Shown: positions 1-11,579 of the stretch, in pieces
Layout: every line of letters starts with the position of its first letter
How positions within the stretch are numbered: position 1 is the stretch's first letter
Assembly (NCBI RefSeq): GCF_050003625.1
Contig: NC_134400.1
Coordinates: 49,465,096-49,529,095 of the forward strand
Length of the DNA: 64,000 nt
From: Haematobia irritans
Lineage: Eukaryota; Arthropoda; Insecta; Diptera; Muscidae
Reading direction: 5' to 3'
Notes under the pieces: model-generated
The model's input: the letters and a program-made list of their open reading frames with translations, nothing else
Told to the model about the DNA's origin: nothing
Database searches by the model: none
Translations under genes and position numbers: made by a program

Positions 1-2390
1 CAGCCTTCTCACGCAGCATGAGCTTGCAGGTAGCTAGGGGCATACCAACAAATTCTAGTTCCCCTGGAATATGTAAGGTAGTCCCTAGCCTTGCCAACTC
101 ATCCGCTTCGCAGTTCCCCGGTATGTTCCTATGGCCAGGCACCCATATTAGGTGAATATTGTACTGCTCAGCCATCTCATTGAGAGATTTGCGGCAATCG
201 ATGGCCGTTTTCGAGTTGAGGAACACAGAGTCCAAGGATTTTATTGCAGGTTGACTGTCTGAGTATATATTAATGCCCACATTTTTTGGAACATTACTTC
301 TCAGCCAATTCGCCACCTCTCTTATTGCTAATATTTCAGCCTGAAAAACACTACAGTGATCAGGTAATCTTTTCGCTATTCGAAGTTCCAGATCTTTAGA
401 ATATACTCCGAAACCCACTTGGCCATCCAATTTGGAGCCATCAGTGTAGAAATCTATATATCTTTTATTCCCCGGGGTCCGTGTACACCACGCCTCACTG
501 TTGGGAATTAGAGTCTCAAACTTTTTGTCGAAAAGTGGACTCGCCAAAGTGTAATCCACTACGTTAGGCACATCTGGCATTATTTTGAGGACCGAACTGT
601 GACTGTAACTTTTTTCCGACCACAGTGATAGCTCGCGCAACCGCACAGCCGTTGTTGCAGCTGACTGTTTGGCCAAAATGTCTAAAGGCAATAGATGCAG
701 TATGACATTAAGGGAGTTTGTTCCTGTCTTGCTGAATGCACCTGAGATACACAAGCCCGCCATACGCTGAACTTTGTCTAAACTTGTCGGCTGGTGAAGT
801 GCCGGCCACCAGACTACAACACCATATAGCATTATAGGTCTAACCACTGCCGTGTATAGCCAATGTACAATTTTTGGTTTCAGTCCCCACTTTTTCCCTA
901 TTGCCTTTTTGCACGAGTATAAAGCTACCGTTGCTTTCCTCGCCCTTTCTTCAATATTAAGCTTAAAGTTCAGCTTCCTGTCCAAAATAACGCCAAAGTA
1001 TTTTGCACACTCCCTAAAGGGAATTTCAATACCCCCTAAGGAAATGGGCCTAACTGTGGGAGTTTTGCGATCTTTGCAGAACATGACTATTTCTGTCTTT
1101 GCAGGATTTACCCCAAGACCATTATCTTTCGCCCATTTCTCAGTCATCCGGAGGGCTCTCTGTATAATATCTCTAATTGTTGATGGGAATTTTCCCCTGA
1201 CTGCTAGCGCCACATCATCTGCGTATGCCACCACTTGTATCCTTTCTTTTTCTAGGGAAACCAGAAGGTCGTTTATAGCAACATTCCAAAGAAGAGGTGA
1301 TAGAACTCCTCCTTGAGGAGTGCCTCTGTTCACATACTTTTGTATGTTTGCTTGTCCTAGTGTGGCTGAAATACGTCTCTTCATTAGCAGTTCGTCTTAC
1401 AGCCTGAGTATACATGGATCAACATTCAGAGTTGTCAGTCCATTTAATATCGAGCTCGGATGGACATTATTGAACGCCCCTTCGATGTCTAGAAACGCCA
1501 CGATTGTGTATTCTTTGACAGATAGTGAGCTTTCAATAAAGCTGACTAGTTCATGTAGTGCGGTCTCAGTAGACCTGCCCTTCGAGTATGCATGCTGTCG
1601 TTTCGAGAACAAACTTGAATCGATGCTAGTTCTAAGATAAATATCTATCATCCTCTCCAGAGTCTTAAGTAGGAATGAGGATAAGCTGATTGGTCGGAAA
1701 TCCTTCGCCCTCGAGTGAGAGGCTTTTCCCGCTTTAGGTATGAAAACGACTTTTGTTTCCCTCCACTTTCCTGGGATATATGATAAGTTGATACATCCTT
1801 TATATATCACCGACAACCAGGGGATAATTTTGTCAGTTACAGCTTGTAACTCCGCCGGAGTAATTCCATCAGGTCCAGGGGATTTGAATGGTCCAAAGCT
1901 ATTTAGCGCCGATCTTATTCTAGTTTCCGATACAATTTCCTCGACAGGAAACGACCGCTGAGCAACTGTGGCACCGCCAGTACATGGTTCAACCGTCTGA
2001 TTTCCAGGAAAATGTGTGTCCAATAGTACCTCCAGCGTCTCCTCACTGGACGTTGTCCAATTGCCCTCCGATGTTTTAATGAAACCTGGAGCGGAGTTGG
2101 TGGATGCTAGAACCTTCCGTAGTCTGGAAGCCTCGGACGTATTCTCAATACTGCTGCAGTAAGCATTCCAAGAGTTATGCTGAGCCTTTCTCAGTTCTCG
2201 CTTGTATCCTCTCAGATTCTTCTTGTAAGCGTCCCAGTTCTCAGGGGCTCTGGTGGACTTTGCCTTGTTAAAGAGCTTCCTGCAGGATTTCCTCATATTA
2301 CTTAATTCCGTAGACCACCATGGTGGTCGATGTTTCCCCCTTGGCTTTCCTCTAGGGCATGCAGCTTTCAGTGAGATGTTGAAGGCCTTA
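1..2390 (-). pseudogene. LINE ORF2, reverse transcriptase and RNase H part (runs off the window edge)
   Basis: This is the C-terminal two thirds of a non-LTR retrotransposon ORF2, which copies element RNA into a nicked target. Reading from 2390 down, one frame stays open to position 1 except for a single TAA at 1397-1399; I checked this codon by codon from 1 to 1200. Visible features are the RPPWW linker region, GPDGITPAEL, motif A FLDIEGAFNNV near 1490, GTPQGGVLSPLL near 1300, and the YADD active site near 1215-1230. A C-terminal RNase H follows, with its four acidic residues in TDGS (about 440), AEI (about 330), SDSQ (about 270) and ADELA (about 100). At 2390 the frame is cut by a MITE and resumes at 3178. 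RNase H plus a DUF4780-like ORF1 suggests the I/LOA/R1 group; the clade is not resolved. The 3' UTR lies outside the window. Confidence 0.92.
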
Positions 2391-3177
2391 CACTGTTAGA
2401 AAAATATGTTTTTCATATGTTCCGATATAAACAAAATGTGTTTCGGGCACAATTTTTAAACACAATATATTTAAGTGCAAACATGTAATGTTCCTAAACT
2501 AACACAAAATGTTTGGGACACATATGTTAATATGTTAGAATATATTATGTTTGGGGCATGAATGTTTCATAAAAATAATATGTGTGAATGTAAACATATA
2601 TAAATTTACAAATTTCGAGTAAACATATATATGTTGTGATACTTTATTCAGAGAGCGACAGAGAGAGAGAGTTAGTATAGAGAAAGAAATAGATATGGAA
2701 ACTGGGAGGGTTGAATAAAAAATATCAACATAACACAGCGAGAAAATGAAATGAGAGCAATTTCTGTGAATGTATGTTGTTTCGGAAAACGGTTTTAAAA
2801 TAAGGCCAAAAATTTGGTATGCTTATGTCTAAATATTATTTAATTTGAATAGTAGAATGAGTATTCGGAATAAAGAGAATAGATATTCGGAACCAAGAGA
2901 ATAGACATTTGAAAAAAACAGCATATTTGTATTACAGAAAAAGATGCGAAGAACTCAAAAATTTCGTGGAAGTGAAAATTATGCGAGGGAATGAACATAA
3001 TCTTCTTTGGGGAATTCTTCCAAGCATATACTATTCTTGGACTCAAAATGCTTCCAAACATATAATATGGTCACATAAAACAAACATATTAATGTTTCGG
3101 CGGTATCCAATAATATATGTGCTTCCTGCAAAATATGTTTGGAACATATGTTAGAGAAGCGATTTTTTTTGAGGGTG
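2391..3177 (-). mobile_element. MITE-1 copy inserted in LINE ORF2
   Basis: This is a non-coding 787-bp insertion bounded by CACTGTTAGAAAAATATG at the low end and, on the other strand, CACCCTCAAAAAAAATCG at the high end. TA dinucleotides flank it at 2389-2390 and 3178-3179. Taking out the element plus one TA rejoins the LINE frame, which proves the boundaries. The inside is AT-rich and full of partial palindromes around AACATATAATATG. A (GA)n stretch lies near 2650. The TA duplication suggests mobilisation by a Tc1/mariner-type transposase, which is an inference. Confidence 0.88.
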
Positions 3178-4000
3178 TAATAATTCGCTCCACTGCGTGT
3201 TCGATATCTTGCACATTTCTCATATTTGTCTCTGTTATTTCCGGTATCATCATATTGAACGATTCCCTATACCTATTCCAGTCAGCTTTCCTAACATTTG
3301 GCGGAAATATGATCTTGGTGATATGAACATCAAATTTGAAACTGATGTAGCGATGATCTGAGAAGCTGTGTTCACTTAAAACCTGCCACTCAGATATCAT
3401 TTCATTCAGTTCTTGCGAGGCCAAGGTGATGTCCAAAACCTCTTGCCTGTTTTTAGTGACAAAGGTTGGGACATCTCCCTTGTTGCAAACTACCAGATTA
3501 GTACGCAAAATAAACTCTATTAGCGACTCTCCCCTTGCATTAGTATCACTACTTCCCCATATACTATGATGTGCATTCGCATCGCATCCCATAATGAGTT
3601 TCGTCTTTGTTTTCAGTGACTCCTCCACTAAGGTCTTAACGGCATATGGAGGCATCTCCCTGTCATGTCCCATGTAGACCGAAGATACCCAATATTTGCA
3701 TTTGTCTATTTCTAAACTTGCAACGACAGTGTCTGTATTGCACATTGAAGGAAGCAGAAACAAATTGAGCTCGTTTTTAGCAATTATACAGGCTCGATTT
3801 ACATCATTACCAGTATACTGCAATAGTTTGAACCCCGGAGTACTTAATTCACATATTTTGTTTTTATAAACATATGGTTCTTGAATAAGAACTATATCTA
3901 TGTCCCCTTTCATCAGGAGAACTTTTAAGGCAGCACATGCAGCCTTACAATGATGAAGATTTATCTGGAGGATCCGTAGGACCATCGAGATTTTCAACAA
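3178..4000 (-). pseudogene. LINE ORF2, N-terminal AP-like endonuclease part
   Basis: This is the start of ORF2, encoding an exonuclease-endonuclease-phosphatase (APE-type) nuclease that nicks target DNA for priming. From the ATG at 4000, residues 13-14 (IN), QEPY at 40-43, the GCDANAHHSIWGS block with D140 and N142, LDITLAS near 190 and SDHRYIS near 214 match the family's catalytic residues. The start overlaps the end of ORF1 by 56 bp in another frame, as is common in LINEs. The frame runs into inserted MITE sequence at 3177, so the last residues before the stop at 3089 are foreign. Apart from that insertion the domain looks complete. Confidence 0.9.
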
Positions 4001-5174
4001 CCGTCACATCAGCCGCTTCAATCGAGTCATCAAGAATGTCCTCTTCAGAGATATCGGTGACTCTCGCAATAACCATATGTTCAACTTTGGTGAGTTCTGA
4101 GGCAGTAGAAGCCTCCTCACGCATACGGTATCTATCCATGTCTTCAAATGTCTTGGTATCCCCCTCGACTTCGCAAGAGGATCCGCTTACTTCTGATTCA
4201 GACAGAGGCTTGTCCATTTCTGAATCCTTTAGCTGATCGTTTTTATACACCTTCATTTGGATATAATGAAAGCCATAACATACACGGCCCTGGGACTTTG
4301 CTAGATGTGGCAAAGACTGAGTGTTCAATATAAACACTGCATGCCGTCTTGGCCCATCCACTTCATCCAAACGGCCAACCTTCCAATCAGCTGTTGGAAG
4401 ATCTGGATTGCATTGTTTCAGTCTATTTAAAATAGATTCAGGGTCAGGAGGGTTTGCAGGTATCCACGCATGTGCTCTTGGTCTAGCCGGTATGTCTTTC
4501 TTCTCGACTAACTCTAGAGCAGCTCCTTCCCAAACTTCACCAATTAGTATCAGAGCAGCTTTAAAACATTCTATAGACCTCTGGTCCTCAAATGCGACTA
4601 GCTTAAATCGTCCTTGATACCAACCAGCCTCTTGGTGTCGAGGATCTGGGCCGGGAAACTTTTCCAGCACCTGTGAGTAGACGCCAGACAAAGCATTCTC
4701 AATTTCCCCCCATTTTTGCTTTGGAACCATACCGTCCAATGCTCCTTTATTTATGATAGCCATCACAAGGCTGTCTTTAGCAACTGAGGCAAACGATCGT
4801 TGATCCCTTTTGGAGGATGGCAGCTCATCCGGTGATCGTTCCCTTTTTCCAGCCTCAAGAATTCCTTGAGCCCATTTTAAGGAATCGCTTTGTTTAGCCG
4901 ACAACGTGCTTGGGTCGACTGATCCTAATTTCTTTAGGCATTTCTTAGCATTTCTGCGTTCTTTGAATCTCTTTCGTGAGGGATTACCTCCTTTTGATGC
5001 CGTTACCTTGGAAAAGGTCCGACTTGTCAAATTGTCGCCACCTGTCGACCCGTCTACAGGTCGACTAATTGGGCCTAACTCTTGGTCATTGCCCAAATTT
5101 ATAACTTCAGTCGATACCCGTCCACTGGGCCCTGAAGTTAGCAACCCAGTGGATGTCTTTGAATTTCTCTGCAT
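3945..5174 (-). CDS. LINE ORF1, DUF4780-like nucleic-acid-binding protein
   Basis: This open frame of 409 residues precedes ORF2 and should encode the LINE's RNA-binding, particle-forming protein. Residues 65-82 are strongly basic (RKRFKERRNAKKCLKK). Residues about 125-312 match the DUF4780 pattern found in dipteran LINE ORF1 proteins: the SFASVAKD start, GRFKLVAFEDQRS, WEGAALELVE, RPRAHAWIPA, DPESILNRLKQCNPDLPTADWKV and the closing GFHYIQMKVYK. The tail is acidic and serine-rich. There is no CCHC zinc knuckle. The ATG at 5174 is the first in frame and sits about 170 bp inside a probable 5' UTR whose outer limit I cannot set. The frame is intact, so this is probably a young copy. Assignment to DUF4780 is from memory of the family pattern. 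Confidence 0.85.
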   Translation of the reverse strand: MQRNSKTSTGLLTSGPSGRVSTEVINLGNDQELGPISRPVDGSTGGDNLTSRTFSKVTASKGGNPSRKRFKERRNAKKCLKKLGSVDPSTLSAKQSDSLKWAQGILEAGKRERSPDELPSSKRDQRSFASVAKDSLVMAIINKGALDGMVPKQKWGEIENALSGVYSQVLEKFPGPDPRHQEAGWYQGRFKLVAFEDQRSIECFKAALILIGEVWEGAALELVEKKDIPARPRAHAWIPANPPDPESILNRLKQCNPDLPTADWKVGRLDEVDGPRRHAVFILNTQSLPHLAKSQGRVCYGFHYIQMKVYKNDQLKDSEMDKPLSESEVSGSSCEVEGDTKTFEDMDRYRMREEASTASELTKVEHMVIARVTDISEEDILDDSIEAADVTVVENLDGPTDPPDKSSSL

Positions 5175-5456
5175 GGTGGCCTAATATCCCACCACACTTG
5201 AAATTCGTAGTAGGTACTTATTACGATGATTTTATCCGCTATTAAAAAACACGTCCGTTCCGTTCGACGGTTGAAATAAGATATGTACTTATATGGTCTC
5301 AGAAGTTTTACTATAATTTGCAGAAGCAGTACAAGTTTGCCCAAACCGGTTCAGATTTAGCGCCTAAATCAAATCGGTTCAGATTTATCTCCCATATATA
5401 CACTGAAAGAAGAGTTTTCATTTCTGAGTAACGAAATTTTAGACAAAGTTTTCTTA
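5175..5456. other. LINE 5' flank and short repeat scraps
   Basis: Nothing here is coding. The part next to 5174 is probably LINE 5' UTR. About 5340-5400 holds a scrap of family C or D Rep153 sequence (GGTTCAGATTTA, CTCCCATATATA). About 5401-5456 resembles sequence near 38575-38640 (CTGAAAGAAG, then TTTTAGACAAAG). Confidence 0.4.
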
Positions 5457-7120
5457 AGCTTATGTACCCTCCATCATGGATTGCGTAGAAACTTCTTCTA
5501 AACACTGCCATCCAGAATCGAATTACTTAAGTTGCGGTAACGCTTGCCGATGGCAAGATATCTTAAAACCTCCTAACACCATCTTCTAAATTGTATGTAA
5601 GTCCATACGTGGTATATATTAAATCAAAAAAGATCGATCCAATACGTATATAATTCAGTTTGACAAAGTAGACATAAAATTTTTACAAAATTTTCTACAG
5701 AAATAAAATTTTAACAAAATTTTCTATAGAAATAAAATTTTCACAATATTTTCTATAGAAATAAAAATTTTGACAAAATTATCTATAGAAAGAAAATTTT
5801 GACAAAAATTTCTACAGAAATAAAATTTTAACAAAATTTTCTATAGAAATAAACTTTTGACAAAATTTTCTATAGAAATAAAATCTTGGTAGATTATTTT
5901 TGGCTCGAGTGGCAACCATGATCATGAACCGAATAAAATTTGAACAAAATTTTCTATAGAAATAAAATTTTGACAAAATTTTCTATAGAAATAAAATTTT
6001 GACAATGATGAAAATTTTATTATGAACCGAATAAAATTTTAACAAAATTTTCTCTAGAAATAAAATTTTGACAAAATTTTCTATAGAAATAAAATTTTGG
6101 TAGATTATTTTTGGCTCTAGTGGCAATCATGATTATGAACCGATATGGACCAATTTGTGTGTGATTGGACCAATTTTGGTATGGTTGTTAGCGACCATAT
6201 ACTAACACCACGTTCCTAATTTATAATAATTATGGACCGATATGGACCAATTCTGCCACGGTTGTTTAAGATCATATACTAACACCATGTTCCAAATTAC
6301 AACCGGATTGGATGAAATTTGCTTCTCTTGGAGACTTCGCAAGCCAAATCTGGGGATCGGTTTATATGGGGGCTATATATAATTATGAACCGATATGGAC
6401 CAATTTTTGCATGGTTGTTAGAGACCATATGCCAATATCATGTACCAAATTTCAGGCGGATCGGATGAAATTTGCTTCTCTTTGAGGCTCCGCAACCCAA
6501 ATCTGGGGATCGGTTTATATGGGCGCTATATATAATTAAGGACCGATGTGGACCAATTTTTGCATGATTGTTAAAGACCATATACCAATACCATGTATCA
6601 AATTTCAGCCGGATCGGATGCAATTTGCTTCTCTTTGAGGCTTCGCAAGCCAAATCTGGAGATCGGTTTATATGGGGTCTATATATAATTATGGACCGAT
6701 GTAGACCAATTTTTGCATGGTTGTTAGAGACCATATACCAACACCATATACCAAATTTCAGCCGGATCGGATGAAATTTGCTTCTGTTAGAGGATCCACA
6801 AGCCAAATCTGAGGGTCCCTTTATATGGGGGCTATACGTAAAAGTGGACCGATATGGCCTATTTTCAATACCATCCGACCTACATCGATAACAACTACTT
6901 GTGCCAAGTTTCAAGTCGATAGCTTGTTTCGTTCGGAAGTTAGCGTGATTTCAACAGACGGACGGACGGACGGACGGACGGACATGCTTAGATCGACTCA
7001 GAATTTCACCACGACCCAGAATATATATACTTTATGGGGTCTTAGAGCAATATTTCGATGTGTTACAAACGGAATGACAAAGTTAATATACCCCCATCCT
7101 ATGATGGAGGGTATAAAAAA
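5457..7120 (+). mobile_element. Rep153 family A element, 5' tip missing
   Basis: The element begins just inside the usual 5' end, with TGTACCCTCCATCATGG at about 5463, and ends in the hairpin CCTATGATGGAGGGTATA at 7097-7114. In order it contains the 5' domain, an array of about 30-bp TTTCTATAGAAA repeats (5683-6115), several 153-bp units carrying GATCGGTTTATATGGGGGC, and the conserved 3' block. That block has GACGG repeats at 6956-6984, then ATCGACTCAGAATTT and ACAAACGGAATGACAAAG. Frames in both directions across the units are products of the 153-bp period. Confidence 0.85.
5683..6115 (+). repeat. 30-bp minisatellite array with a TTTCTATAGAAA core
   Basis: About a dozen head-to-tail copies of a 28-30 bp unit, built on TTTTCTATAGAAATAAAA followed by TTTTGACAAAA, with small length changes. 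The core TTTCTATAGAAA is a perfect palindrome. Two stretches of non-array sequence near 5885-5935 and 6005-6030 interrupt it. The same array recurs at about 18365, 23935, 50380, 53168, 54700, 56580 and 61130. Confidence 0.9.
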
Positions 7121-7409
7121 TTATAAAAGTGAATAATTTCTTCGACATTATTTGTATTACAGAAAAAGGTGCCAAGAACTAAAATATTTCGTGGAAGTGA
7201 AAATTACGAGTATGTTAGGCAATGAGAACAATCGTCTTTGGGAAAAATTCTTCCAAGCATATAATATTTTTGGGCTCAAAATGCTTCCAAACATATAATA
7301 TGTTCACATAAAACAAACATATTAATGTTTCGGCAGTATCCAATAATATATGTGCTTCCTGCAAAATATGTTTGGAACATATGTTAAAGAGGCGGTTTTT
7401 TTGAGGGTG
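7121..7409 (-). mobile_element. MITE-1 partial copy
   Basis: The sequence matches the 2890-3177 part of the LINE-interrupting MITE-1 nearly base for base, including the CATATAATATGTTCACATAAA stretch at about 7290 and the terminal GAGGGTG at 7403-7409. The other half is missing; the copy abuts the A tail of the upstream family A element. Confidence 0.75.
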
Positions 7410-7890
7410 TGGAATTATTATTTTTCCAGAAAGTTTCCTTTACTCTAATAATTTTTTACGTACTTTAGTTAAATAAACTAAAAACGGGTAAAAATTATAC
7501 CCAAATTAAGCAAAAAGATTTACTAAATTCTTCTCACAAAATAGTTCATTGTTTCTTTAAATCTGTAAATTTTACCAAAAATGCGTCCATCGTGAACTTC
7601 GTATGTCACTAAAGACATTCTCGCATTTTTTAACTCCATTTTTTTTCCTTCAAGCTACAAAATTTTCTTTAACAAGTGAAAAAAAAAAATATGTCTAATA
7701 AATTTTCTTGAATTTGTCGACAAATATTTACTTATGTTTGTGATATCGGCGTGATGCAAGCGAATTAGGCAAAAAGATTTACTAAATTTGTACTTCTCAC
7801 AAAATAGTTCATTATTTCTTTAAATTTGTAAATTTTACCAAAAAAAAAAAATCAAAAATTTCTAAAAGTAACAAAAATTTTTCTTCCTGG
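7410..7890 (+). repeat. Dispersed AT-rich repeat, here called F
   Basis: Non-coding. It shares several blocks with 33270-33480 and 36190-36330, including TGCGYCYATCGTGAACT, CTAAAGACATT and TTCAACAAGTGAAAAA. In the 33-36 kb copy a family C element interrupts the T tract that is intact here at about 7645, so this copy shows the pre-insertion state. Confidence 0.6.
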
Positions 7891-8108
7891 TGAGTTCACT
7901 GTTTTTTAGTGCATATACAAATATCTAAATATGAACCGATTTAGACAATGTTAGTAAAAAGTATGAGAAATATAAAGCTAGAATCATTTTTATTCAGCTG
8001 CACAAAAGTGAATTTACGATTTATGTATTACGCTATGGTCACACTGGGCAAATATTCGACAGAAATCCAAAAAGAATCCGTCGCCACAGCCAAACCAGAT
8101 AACATACG

Positions 8109-9077
8109 CACCCTCACAAAAAATCGCTTCTGTAACATATACTCCCAAACATATTTTGCTTCAAGCATATACATTCTTGGGTATTGCCCAAACATTTATA
8201 TGTTTGATCTCTTCCAATATATAATATGTTTGAAAGCATATTGGTCTAAACAATATATGTTTGGGTAGTCTAAGTTCCAAACATTTTGTATTTTTGCATC
8301 CAAATTCAATAATGTTGTCTTCCAAAAAACAATATGTTATTATGGGAACATATAATATGTTTGGAAGCATTTTGCACCCAAAAATATTATATGCTTAAAA
8401 AAAATTCTCCCAAACAATATTGTGCTCAAAATTTTATTTATTTATTTATTTATATATTTACAATCATAATGAATTATGAAAATAAACAGGTAATATAGGT
8501 GCTAACAACATAGGTTTTCGACCTGAATGCTCAAAATTTTGTTTCTGCCTAATTGTATATTCCCCCACATCTTTCTCACTTCCACATTTTTTAGTTCTTA
8601 GCACCTTTTTCTGTAATACAAACATTGTAGAAGAAATTATTCAATTTTTTTTATTTTAATTTTACCTTTTGCCGGACGGGATTCGAACAGCGGACCACAC
8701 AGTTTGTAAGGATCAAAGAAGTAGCTGATCAATTGCCCAAGGAAAAATAAAATGTTAATTTTGTAATAACAAGCAACAACCACCAACTTAATTCAATATC
8801 TCTCCCTGTTAAATAGCGCTCCAAGCTACTAAACACATATATGTTTATAGGCTACTTCTAAATTAATATATGTTTGCATCCAAGCATATTATATTTACAA
8901 ACATTTTATGTCCCAAACATAATATGTTCTAACATATTAACATATATGCCCCAAACATGTTATGCTAGTTTATGAACATTATATGCTTGCACTCAAAAAT
9001 ATTGTGTTTAAAAATTTGTGTTCCAAACATATAATGTTTATAGCCAAACATATGAAAAACAGTCTTTTTCATCCGTG
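8109..9077 (+). mobile_element. MITE-1 copy, full length, carrying a tRNA-like segment
   Basis: It starts CACCCTCACAAAAAATCGC and ends CATCCGTG, matching both ends of MITE-1 in the opposite orientation to the LINE copy. The interior has many diverged blocks of AAACATATTATATG type. It holds a (TTTA)n tract and the sequence ATAGGTGCTAACAACATAGG at 8434-8525, also found at 15065-15130, and a tRNA-like block at 8672-8745. No TA duplication is visible at the edges. Confidence 0.7.
8672..8745 (-). repeat. tRNA-derived segment (SINE-like head), degenerate
   Basis: On the minus strand it contains TTCGAATCCCGTCCGGC, a T-arm and B-box sequence close to GGTTCGAATCC. Upstream of it is a degenerate D-arm region. 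Its relative at 48470-48540 keeps a good A box, TAGCCCAGTGG. Stems are broken, so this is not a working tRNA gene. Confidence 0.5.
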
Positions 9078-10827
9078 CGAGTATTAAGCTCATATTGGAT
9101 ATATAACATCATGGTAGGATTATTTTCCAAAAACGGTATTCAGATATTTGGAAACTGTTTCCGGAAAAATGTTTAACACTCAGTTTGATCAAATATTTGC
9201 CTAGTGTGACCTTAGCCTTAGAAGTATTGGTAAATTTGACGCATTTTTATAATTTTTCTTACGTAGCAGTGGCAATTTTACAAGAATATGGGCTAGATCT
9301 CACAAAGATAGGTGGACAATTGTGGGGTTTTTGACAATAATTGACCATATGGAGCGACATTTGCACAAGTTGGAGCCTTATCTAAATCTTAACCTATTCC
9401 GTGGAAAGCCTGGGGGAAATCATCGCTGAAGTTGTGCGATTTGTACCTAAATCGGAAAAATATATGGTGCTTTATATAATTCTGAAACAATTTGGATAAA
9501 ATTGGAAACAATCAGATAAAATGTTAAATATGTTCTCTCTGTAAAATAAAATCAATTGGAGTGAAATCTTATTGAAAGTGGGTGTACATTTTGAAATTTT
9601 ATATATGTATTTCGTCAAATCAGGCGTATATAAAAGGAAGCTATACCCAAATCGTAACCTTTTTTTACCGAAGGAAATAAAGGCAAGAAATTCATATCGG
9701 GCAAAAGATTTACGAGTATATGGGAGCTATATCTAAATATAAACGGATTTCTACCAAATTTGGCACGGATAAATAATTTTTTATTATATTTCCTGTGCAA
9801 ACTTTCACGTAAATCGGCGTAAAACGTTGGCCTCTGTGGTCATATGAATGTAAATCGGGTGAGTGATATATACGGGAGTCGTATCTAAATCTGAACCGAC
9901 TTCAACAAAAATTTATCACAATTAACGACACTATAAAATGTACTCCTTGTGCAAAATTAGAAGCCAATCAGGCTCTGGCTTGTGAGACCATTTAAGTGCA
10001 TATCGGACGAAAGATATATATGGGAGCTATATCTAAATCTGAACCGATTTCAACCAAATTTAACACGCATAATAAGAATGATAGTTCTACAGCCTATGCA
10101 AAGTTTCACGCAGATCGGAGTAAAACAGGGGTCAACCCTGTGGCGAAAGAGTAAGTGTAAATCGTGCGAAAGATATATTTGGGAGCTATATCTAAATCTG
10201 AACCGATTTCAACCAAATTTAACACGCATAATAAGAATTATAGTTCTACACCCTATGCAAAGTTGCATCCGAGTAAAATTTTGACGCCTGTGGCCATACG
10301 AGTTTAGCATACATAATAAGAATCTTAGTTCTACTCCCTGTGCAAAATTTAAAGCAAATCAGTTTAAAACTCTAGCTCATATAAATACATATCGGCCGAA
10401 AGATATATATGGGAACTATATCTAAATCTGAACCGTTTTGTCCAATATTTTGCAAGATATACGAGACTCACAAAACATTTGAATATCCGAAATTTGAAAA
10501 AGATCGTTTGATAAATATGACATTTATGACCAGATCGGTTATAAATATATATGGCAGCTAACATATATCTAAATCTGAATCGATTTTTTTCAAAATCAAT
10601 AGGGATCGTCTTTGAGCCGGAAACCCTATGCCAAATTTGAGGACGATCCGAATAAAACTGCGAGCTGTACTTTGCACACAAAAATACATCAACAGACACA
10701 CAGACGGACATCGCTAAATCGACTCAGAATTTAATTCTAAGTCGACCGGTATACTAAAAGATGGGTCTTTGACTGTTCCTTCTGGGCGTTACATACAAAT
10801 GCACACAGTTGTGATGAAGGGTATAAA

Positions 10828-11222
10828 TATTAGAAGCAGTTGTTGCATCGTTTGTCACAGATTCGGCTTTAATTGCTCTTACAGATACTAATTTACATTA
10901 AAGGGAATTTCGTTCCTGAGGAAAGTATTTTTTCTTTTGGTGTATTTTTCGTCCGCCTTAGATTCATATGGTTGAAGTGAAAAAACGATTTTATTTTTAC
11001 ACTTATAATTATGGTATTGATTCCGAGCCAAAGAAGCGGATAACTCAAATAACGATACACCCAAAAAAAACAGGGACCCCACCAGGAAGGAAAATTTTGG
11101 TTATTTTTAGAAAATTTAAGTTTATTTTAGACAATTTAACTAAACTCTATTACAAACGCAGATTTCAGGCCGATTAAAAAATTGTCGATTCGACATATTG
11201 AAGAAAATTTATCTTCTACTAT
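10828..11222. other. Low-information stretch with a MITE-3 scrap
   Basis: Non-coding. GGTATTGATTCCGAGCCAAA near 11010 also occurs near 41207 and 45255 inside MITE-3 copies, so part of this is a MITE-3 fragment. I see nothing else. Confidence 0.4.
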
Positions 11223-11515
11223 GTGTATATAAAAATAAGTCGGGGTTTCCTTCCTGACGCAATAACTCCAGAACGCACTAACCGATTTCCACGGTTTTGC
11301 ATTCGTTGGAAAAGTCTCGGGCTCCGTAAGGTTTATAACAACGAAAATTTAATAAGTTTGAACGGAAAGGCGGGAAGATCTTTTTTAATATACAGTGCTC
11401 CAGAACTCACGAATCGATTTCCACGGTTTTGCATTCGTTGGAAAGGTCTCGGTTTATAGCAAAGGAAATTCAAGAAAAGTTTCAACGGAAAACCGGGAAA
11501 ATCTTTTTTTACATA
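11223..11515 (+). repeat. Tandem duplication, two diverged units
   Basis: Two units each carry CCACGGTTTTGCATTCGTTGG (near 11295 and 11420), spaced about 130 bp apart. Before that block comes CAGAACGCAC or CAGAACTCAC; after it comes GGTCTCGG or AGTCTCGG, then GGAAAxxCGGGAA-ATCTTTTTT. I do not recognise the family. Confidence 0.65.
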
Positions 11516-11579
11516 CAGCGCATATTACAAAAATTTATAATTTGAATTCATGGCAGTTGCTTTTGTTATAATTTTTTTT

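Larger units (their letters stand above)
7891..10827 (+). mobile_element. Rep153 family C element, old, with MITE-1 inserted
   Basis: It reads in the sense direction. There are units with GATATATATGGGAGCTATATC near 10015, 10170, 10403 and 10545, then ACAGACGGACATCGCTAAATCGACTCAGAATTT-type sequence at 10700-10735, and the 3' end GTTGTGATGAAGGGTATA at 10810-10825. The left arm of the terminal hairpin is deleted here. The 5' end is not recognisable. The stretch 8109-9077 is an insertion. Confidence 0.7.

Noticed and set aside
852..1316. 154-codon plus-strand frame over the LINE
   Set aside because: It is the antisense shadow of the LINE RT and RNase H region, which has clear motifs on the minus strand.
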